6,135 bases of DNA from Bacteroidales bacterium (GTDB taxonomy: Bacteria > Bacteroidota > Bacteroidia > Bacteroidales > WCHB1-69), in the NCBI GenBank assembly GCA_031273515.1, contig JAISRU010000055.1:1-6135 (forward strand). Direction: 5' to 3'. The notes under the pieces are model-generated. The model was not told the DNA's origin and did no database searches. It saw only the letters and a program-made list of their open reading frames with translations. How positions within the stretch are numbered: the stretch's first letter is position 1; the number at the start of each line of letters is the position of its first letter. The position numbers and the translations under genes were made by a program. Below are positions 1 through 3,656 of the stretch, piece after piece.

Positions 1-323
1 CATCCGATGGTGGGCGGATTGACGGCAAAACTCTGATTGACGAATGCCTGTCGTCCTATCCACAAAGCAGTATCGGGATAGCCCGTATAATTGGAAAAAT
101 CATCAATAAAAGGAAGAGATATGGGTTCATAATGAATGAACGTATTGCTTTTATGTTGATATTTCGGCAACTGTTTATACGCCTTTTCGATGGCTTCGTT
201 TCTATATAAACCCGTTAAGGTTTCCTGACCCAGACATACCTGCAGTAAACACCCCGACAGAGCGATTATAATAAAATATTGTTTTCTAAAAAAACATCTC
301 CTGATCTTTTTTGTTGTCTTCAT
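1..323 (-). CDS. Exported surface protein with N-terminal jelly-roll-like region (5' part only)
   Basis: Hand translation from the ATG at 323 gives 107 residues before the left edge; the 3' end is missing. The N-terminus is a signal peptide: basic residues (K2, K5, K6, R8, R9, R13, K14), a hydrophobic stretch at about 16-32 (FIIIALSG... VCLG), then QE. LSGC at 22-25 also fits a lipobox, but the hydrophobic run continues past the Cys, so signal peptidase I cleavage near G32 is more likely. The mature part contains LPFIDDFSNYTGYPD and later NPPTIG. I associate this opening with large secreted Bacteroidetes proteins that often carry T9SS sorting tails, but that tail cannot be seen here. The frame stays open upstream to an ATG at 470 that overlaps the ABC ATPase stop. 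I prefer 323 because it puts the signal peptide at the N-terminus. No clear promoter or Shine-Dalgarno site is visible. The specific function is unknown. Confidence 0.8.
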   Translation of the reverse strand, partial: MKTTKKIRRCFFRKQYFIIIALSGCLLQVCLGQETLTGLYRNEAIEKAYKQLPKYQHKSNTFIHYEPISLPFIDDFSNYTGYPDTALWIGRQAFVNQSFAVNPPTIG

Positions 324-470
324 TTGGTTGATTTCCGACGTCCGTTTGTTTCGTATTGTAGAAAACGCTGAAATGTATAAAATATTTTCGGACGATGCTT
401 CTTTTTTTCGTAAAACAGTTGTCAATACGTTTGTCGATTTAAATTTCAAGGTAATTTTCGGATTATACAT
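324..470 (-). other. In-frame open stretch upstream of the left-edge gene (possible N-terminal extension)
   Basis: The 49 codons from the ATG at 470 to the ATG at 323 contain no stop and are in frame with the downstream exported protein. The ATG at 470 overlaps the ABC ATPase stop (GATGTATAA), a layout compatible with translational coupling. The encoded stretch would begin MYNPKITLKFKSTNVL. Starting here would bury the signal peptide about 65 residues inside the protein, so I treat the stretch as intergenic. I see no perfect TAnnTTTG box on the minus strand; TACATTTC is the nearest, with one mismatch. Confidence 0.3.
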
Positions 471-1401
471 CTTTTTGTTGCGGTCTGTCGGCATTGACGG
501 ACGAAATAAAAATATCATTCATACTGGGCAATATTTCGTTGAAACTAATCAGCTGCATGGACGAGGGCAATAACCGAATTAAATCGCCGGACGTCTGATG
601 TTCAGGGATTTTAAGATGTGCTATTGTATGTCCGTTTGGCAATAATTCGCTGTATTTGATTTCAATATTGTCGGACAAACAGGCTCGTAAATCCATATCT
701 GAATTGGTAAAGCAGACGGCAAACAAATTTTCCTTATTATTGTTTTTAATATCACTGATCCTGCCTTCCAATATCTTTTCCGATTTATGGATCAAAGCAA
801 TATTATCGCATAATTCTTCTACGGAAGCCATATTATGGGTGGAAAAAATAATCGTCGCTCCTTTTTTGCGGAGTTCCAGCATTTCATTTTTCAGCAAATT
901 GACATTAATAGGGTCGAAGCCGCTAAAAGGTTCATCAAAAATCAACAAAGAGGGCTGGTGAATAACGGTTACGATAAACTGTAATTTCTGCTGCATTCCT
1001 TTTGAGAGTTCTTCTACCTTCTTATTCCACCACGACATGATCTCGAATTTATCAAACCAATACTTCAAGCGTTTTGTTGCCTCATTGTTGGACAATCCTT
1101 TTAAGCGGGCTAAATAAACGGCATGTTCTCCTGCTTTCATTTTGCGATACAAACCCCGTTCTTCGGGCAAATACCCTATCTGACTGACGTGTTCGGAAGA
1201 AAGTTTTCTGCCTTTAAAAAAAACTTCTCCGCTATCAGGAGCAGTTATCCGATTGATAATCCTGATTAAAGACGTCTTTCCGGCGCCATTGGGTCCAAGC
1301 AAACCAAAAACAGAACCTTCTTCAACCGATACATTAACGGCATTAAGCGCCGTGAAATCTCCATACTTCTTTGTTACATTACAGACATTCAGCATCTCCA
1401 T
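463..1401 (-). CDS. ABC transporter ATP-binding protein, NatA/YhaQ-like (ABC-2 exporter type)
   Basis: A 312-residue cytoplasmic ATPase with all the key motifs of an ABC nucleotide-binding domain: Walker A GPNGAGKTS at 36-44, signature LSKGM at 132-136, Walker B LLIFDEP at 152-158, D-loop SGFDP at 160-164 and the H-loop histidine H189 (STHN). The Q-loop region reads IGYLPEERGLYRKM (75-88), typical of the NatA/YhaQ group that drives ABC-2 type exporters. The last ~90 residues form the divergent C-terminal extension common in that group (DUF4162-like). The ATG at 1401 is the only reasonable start, because an in-frame TAA lies five codons upstream. It follows the dipeptidase gene by 65 bp with no terminator between them, so co-transcription is likely. 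Oddly, the next gene downstream is an exported protein rather than an ABC-2 permease, and no membrane subunit is present in the window. The substrate cannot be inferred. Confidence 0.93.
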   Translation of the reverse strand: MEMLNVCNVTKKYGDFTALNAVNVSVEEGSVFGLLGPNGAGKTSLIRIINRITAPDSGEVFFKGRKLSSEHVSQIGYLPEERGLYRKMKAGEHAVYLARLKGLSNNEATKRLKYWFDKFEIMSWWNKKVEELSKGMQQKLQFIVTVIHQPSLLIFDEPFSGFDPINVNLLKNEMLELRKKGATIIFSTHNMASVEELCDNIALIHKSEKILEGRISDIKNNNKENLFAVCFTNSDMDLRACLSDNIEIKYSELLPNGHTIAHLKIPEHQTSGDLIRLLPSSMQLISFNEILPSMNDIFISSVNADRPQQKDV

Positions 1402-1466
1402 TCTAATTTTATTTTAGTATACAAAAACAGTAATTCATGTTCTTTCTTTACAGTATTAATATTGTG

Positions 1467-2228
1467 TTACGGAATAACTTTGTATTTCGACTTGGCTTTC
1501 AAAAGCGTACACGCATTGAAATGCCACCATTCTCTGTTATAGGTCAGAAAGCCGGATTTGTTCATCACATCCCGCAACAATTTTCTGTTGTCGAGTTGTT
1601 GTTGCGTCAGTTTTCCTTCTTTGAGCATTTGTTCTTCTTTTGCCGGCTGAGCTTCCTCTCCAAAGAAATCGTAAGGCGTACCCATATCCAAGGCAACCCC
1701 CATATCATTGACAATGGTAATATCCACTGCTGCGCCGTAATTATGCAGACCTGTCTTTTTGGGATTGGCAACATAGATATTCAGCGGCGTTCCTTTTACG
1801 ATATTCCACATCTTTTGCTGTACCGACAAAGGACGAGCGGCGTCCAAGACCAACAGACGATAGTTCGGATGTTGTTTTTGCAGCAATTGGGAGGCTTTTG
1901 CCAGCATGACTGCCGCTTCCGGCTGAAGATAGGCATATTGCGAACTTTCGTACAAGACCTGTCCTGTAAAATTATCGTTCGAAGCATAAGGAAGCACCAC
2001 GCGAATACTAATATCCTGACTGCGGACTTCGACCAAGCCCATTCGTTCCATTTCCAGACACATTTTCGGTTTGGCGATAACGGGAGGAGGCGTGGAAACT
2101 GTTGTCTGCTTTGTTTTCTGTTTGGACAATTCTTCGGATACCGGCGATTTTGCAACCTGATTTACAGAATTGCATGCCATGATCAAAATCAAAACAATAA
2201 ATGAATACAATCGATTTTTTATTACCAT
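1467..2228 (-). CDS. D-Ala-D-Ala dipeptidase-like lipoprotein (VanX/DdpX family, peptidase M15D)
   Basis: A 253-residue zinc peptidase related to VanX/DdpX, enzymes that hydrolyse D-alanyl-D-alanine. Visible active-site elements are LDAARP (128-133, with R132 matching the transition-state arginine of VanX), GLHNYGAAVD (160-169, giving zinc ligands H162 and D169) and REWWHF (232-237, with catalytic E233 and third zinc ligand H236). The catalytic set therefore looks complete. The N-terminus is a lipoprotein signal, with basic K4 and R6, a hydrophobic core and lipobox-like IMAC ending at C19. A Ser/Thr/Pro/Gln-rich linker to about residue 54 follows, which explains why the protein is longer than VanX (~200 residues). 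It is probably membrane-anchored and faces the periplasm. The start codon overlaps the end of the nucleotidyltransferase gene by 7 bp (ATGGTAA), implying translational coupling, and no Shine-Dalgarno site is visible. No vanA/vanH-type ligase genes are present, so vancomycin resistance is not implied; peptidoglycan dipeptide turnover is more plausible. Confidence 0.9.
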   Translation of the reverse strand: MVIKNRLYSFIVLILIMACNSVNQVAKSPVSEELSKQKTKQTTVSTPPPVIAKPKMCLEMERMGLVEVRSQDISIRVVLPYASNDNFTGQVLYESSQYAYLQPEAAVMLAKASQLLQKQHPNYRLLVLDAARPLSVQQKMWNIVKGTPLNIYVANPKKTGLHNYGAAVDITIVNDMGVALDMGTPYDFFGEEAQPAKEEQMLKEGKLTQQQLDNRKLLRDVMNKSGFLTYNREWWHFNACTLLKAKSKYKVIP

Positions 2229-3142
2229 AACACAGAAGGATAAATATTTGCTTTAATCATTTCACTGAACTTTTCTTTCACATACCGACGATCTTCGTTG
2301 TAGGTTACGCCATACCATTGGGAATTGGTTTCCAAGACTTTCACCTGTATTTTCCCCGACTTGATCAAATCGTCTGCTGCGAAAGGAATATAAAACTCTG
2401 CTTTCGGGTTCAGGATGTTTTTTTGCAGAAAAGAAACAAAGAGGGGTTCTATATGGGCAAAGACAGCAGGATGAAATCCCCAAAAATTCATGGAGACAGG
2501 CGTATTGGCGCAAAATTCCATAGTTGTTCCGTCTTCGTTTTGATGGACGATTTTATTATCGGAACAGGTCAATTGCGTATATTCCTGCACATGGGTAAGA
2601 TTATGATTTTCATCCACCGTACAGACGCCTCGAGATACCGACCCGTTTTCCGACAGCGTATCGGCAAGACGGTAAGACGCCATACAACAGGCATGCGTAT
2701 CTTTCAACGACAGAGCGTTTAAATAATTGAACAAAACGACAAAAGCATTTTTGCCATAGAAGTCGTCGCCATTAATAACGGCGAAAAAGCCATTGATTTT
2801 CTCTTTTGCCATCAGGACGGCATGTGCTGTTCCCCAAGGTTTCGTTCTTTCTTTAGGCGCATGGAACCCGGACGGAAGCGCATCTATCTCCTGAAACACA
2901 TAGTCGAGCTTTATTTTACCTTTGTATTTATCGGTAATAATCGCTTTAAATTCATGTTCGATGTCCTTGCGAATAACGAACACAATTTTGCTAAAACCCG
3001 CCTGCATAGCATCATAGACAGAATAATCGATAATAGTTTCCCCACCGGGACCCAGTTTATCTATTTGTTTCAATCCGCCGTAACGATTGCCCATTCCTGC
3101 CGCCAATATTAATAAAGTACATTCATTCATTTGCTTCTTCAT
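2222..3142 (-). CDS. Sugar-phosphate nucleotidyltransferase-like protein (GT-A fold NTP transferase)
   Basis: A 306-residue cytoplasmic protein of the NTP-transferase superfamily, whose members join a sugar 1-phosphate to an NTP to make an NDP-sugar. The nucleotide-binding loop is LAAGMGNRYGGLKQ at 13-26, a variant of the usual GxGTRxxPxTxxxPK. Then come GPGGETIIDYSVYDA (31-45), GTAHAV (104-109), the metal-binding NGDDF (124-128) and a C-terminal WYGVTYNED (277-285), all in the expected order. The sugar and nucleotide specificities cannot be read from the sequence. I chose the ATG at 3142 over a possible TTG at 3157: the TTG lies about where transcription should begin, and GGAAG at 3151-3155 makes a ribosome binding site for the ATG. 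It is the first gene of the predicted operon, and its stop overlaps the dipeptidase start. The pairing suggests envelope or cell-wall sugar metabolism or recycling, but that is inference. Confidence 0.85.
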   Translation of the reverse strand: MKKQMNECTLLILAAGMGNRYGGLKQIDKLGPGGETIIDYSVYDAMQAGFSKIVFVIRKDIEHEFKAIITDKYKGKIKLDYVFQEIDALPSGFHAPKERTKPWGTAHAVLMAKEKINGFFAVINGDDFYGKNAFVVLFNYLNALSLKDTHACCMASYRLADTLSENGSVSRGVCTVDENHNLTHVQEYTQLTCSDNKIVHQNEDGTTMEFCANTPVSMNFWGFHPAVFAHIEPLFVSFLQKNILNPKAEFYIPFAADDLIKSGKIQVKVLETNSQWYGVTYNEDRRYVKEKFSEMIKANIYPSVLW

Positions 3143-3150
3143 TACTGTTT

Positions 3151-3155
3151 CTTCC
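3151..3155 (-). promoter_or_regulatory. Ribosome binding site deciding the nucleotidyltransferase start
   Basis: On the minus strand GGAAG ends 8 nt before the ATG at 3142. It overlaps the alternative TTG codon at 3157-3155, which argues that the TTG is not the start. Confidence 0.5.
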
Positions 3156-3162
3156 AACGATG

Positions 3163-3170
3163 CAAAAGTA
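3163..3170 (-). promoter_or_regulatory. Bacteroidetes-type -7 promoter element
   Basis: The minus strand reads TACTTTTG, a perfect match to the Bacteroidetes -7 consensus TAnnTTTG. Transcription would start near 3157-3159, leaving a short leader of about 15 nt before the ATG at 3142. No TTG is seen at the usual -33 distance; that position falls at the edge of the 25-bp tandem repeat (3186-3236). The element would drive the three-gene operon running down to 463. Confidence 0.65.
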
Positions 3171-3185
3171 CAAAAAATAATTGAG

Positions 3186-3236
3186 AATTTTTAGTCATGC
3201 CATTCGGACGCAATTTTTAGTCATGCCCTTCGGACG
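3186..3236. repeat. Tandem duplication of a 25-bp unit beside the promoter
   Basis: Units at 3186-3210 and 3212-3236 are 24/25 identical (period 26). Both start AATTTTTAGTCATGCC and end TTCGGACG; the single difference is A at 3202 against C at 3228. The first unit lies 16 bp upstream of the -7 box, so its edge covers the -33 region. It may be an operator-like site or just a dispersed intergenic repeat. Confidence 0.8.
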
Positions 3237-3250
3237 TAAATACCCACGCC

Positions 3251-3285
3251 GTCATTGCGAACGTAGCGAAGCGGAGTGCGGCAAT
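3251..3285. repeat. Dispersed GTCATTGCGA...GCAATCC-type intergenic repeat
   Basis: The segment starts GTCATTGCGAACGTAGCGAA and closes with GCGGCAAT. ATTGC at 3254-3258 pairs with GCAAT at 3281-3285, with GCGAAGC inside. This resembles the short palindromic repeats (GTCATTGCGA...GAAGCAATCC style) known from intergenic DNA of many bacteria. The identification is from memory and only one copy is in the window. Confidence 0.5.
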
Positions 3286-3350
3286 CCAGAGTACTCGCCT
3301 GCCCTTTTGTCTTGAACTGTGATTGGCTTTGCCTTTCTCCTTCTTGCTTG

Positions 3351-3376
3351 GCAGAAGCAAACAAGTTTGCCTCTGC
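3351..3376. repeat. Strong hairpin inside the 210-bp segment
   Basis: GCAGA (3351-3355) pairs with TCTGC (3372-3376) and GCAAAC (3357-3362) pairs with GTTTGC (3365-3370). One A-C mismatch (3356/3371) separates the two stems, and the nominal loop is only two bases. No T-run follows on either strand, so it is not an intrinsic terminator. Confidence 0.6.
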
Positions 3377-3423
3377 TCTCGCTTCGTGCGTCGATTAACT
3401 GATGAACATGATTATGTTTAGCA

Positions 3424-3458
3424 CACAGATGACACAGATTAAACAGATTATCACAGAT
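3424..3458. repeat. Four phased ACAGAT boxes
   Basis: CACAGAT occurs at 3424-3430, 3433-3439 and 3452-3458, with a variant AACAGAT at 3442-3448. Start-to-start spacings are 9, 9 and 10 bp, close to one helical turn. Similar CACAGATT strings are common in Bacteroidetes intergenic DNA, as I recall, so this may be a repeat remnant rather than a binding-site cluster. Confidence 0.55.
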
Positions 3459-3510
3459 AAAAAGAAAATCATAGTCCATCAAATTAATCACTAGAATCAG
3501 AGTTCAAGAC

Positions 3511-3540
3511 AAAAAAAAGGGCTACCCGAAGACAGCCCTT
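3511..3540 (-). terminator. Intrinsic terminator of the T9SS-secreted protein gene
   Basis: On the minus strand, stem AAGGGCTGTC pairs with GGTAGCCCTT around a TTCG loop (10 bp, including two G-U pairs), immediately followed by a run of T (positions 3516-3511). A UUCG cap plus a U-run is a classic rho-independent terminator. It lies about 110 bp past the stop codon at 3653 and separates that gene from the downstream operon. Confidence 0.88.
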
Positions 3541-3577
3541 ACAATTATGAGAAAACTTCTTTATTCTTCTCTTAGAA

Positions 3578-3608
3578 TAATGGGGCAGGTGCAAGACTCG
3601 CCCCATTA
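3578..3608 (-). other. Perfect 9-bp hairpin in the 3' untranslated region
   Basis: TAATGGGGC (3578-3586) is the exact reverse complement of GCCCCATTA (3600-3608), with a 13-nt loop. It lies between the stop codon at 3653 and the terminator at 3540-3511. No T-run follows on the minus strand, so it is more likely an mRNA 3'-end stabilising or processing structure than a terminator. Confidence 0.7.
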
Positions 3609-3628
3609 CATAATCACCCGAATGGTAA

Positions 3629-3656
3629 TTGTCAATTATCAATTATCCATTGTCAA
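3629..3656. repeat. Heptamer tandem repeat overlapping a stop codon
   Basis: Four contiguous 7-bp units read TTGTCAA, TTATCAA, TTATCCA and TTGTCAA. The last unit contains the reverse complement of the TGA stop (3653-3655) of the T9SS protein gene. It may come from replication slippage; it contributes nothing to the protein beyond its final codons. Confidence 0.7.

Larger units (their letters stand above)
3305..3514. repeat. 210-bp segment bounded by 20-bp inverted repeats (19/20)
   Basis: The left arm 3305-3324 begins TTTTGTCTTGAAC and the right arm 3495-3514 ends GTTCAAGACAAAA. They are reverse complements except at one position (3319 against 3500). The segment encodes no transposase and shows no clear target-site duplication. 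The A-run that forms the right end also supplies the U-run of the terminator at 3511-3540. It could be a MITE-like element or a long-range RNA pairing; the sequence alone does not decide. Confidence 0.6.

Noticed and set aside
426..433. TACGTTTG on the plus strand, matching TAnnTTTG
   Set aside because: It points right, into the antisense strand of the ABC ATPase gene, with no plus-strand gene downstream. It is probably chance.
1437..2204. Plus-strand open frame of 255 codons
   Set aside because: It lies almost exactly antisense to the VanX-like dipeptidase, whose catalytic motifs are intact. The translation is rich in Phe, His, Gln and Arg, with no recognisable domain.
1467..2228. Vancomycin-resistance determinant
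   Set aside because: Only a VanX-like lipoprotein is present. There is no D-Ala-D-Lac ligase, VanH dehydrogenase or VanRS regulator nearby, and Gram-negative Bacteroidetes carry such dipeptidases for other purposes.
3143..3157. TTG start at 3157 for the nucleotidyltransferase
   Set aside because: It would sit at about the predicted transcription start and overlap the likely ribosome binding site. The ATG at 3142 gives a normal N-terminus just before the conserved nucleotide-binding loop.
3424..3458. CRISPR-like array
   Set aside because: The repeated unit is only 7 bp with 2-3 bp between copies. There are no spacers of CRISPR length and no cas genes.
3252..3491. Minus-strand 79-codon open frame in the intergenic spacer
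   Set aside because: It reads through the inverted arm, the hairpin, the CACAGAT boxes and the GTCATTGCGA repeat (giving GLPHSASLRSQ at its end), so it is translated repeat DNA rather than a gene.
3200..3625. 8-bp inverted match CCATTCGG (3200-3207) and CCGAATGG (3618-3625)
   Set aside because: It is too short and too far apart to stand out from chance in a spacer of this size.
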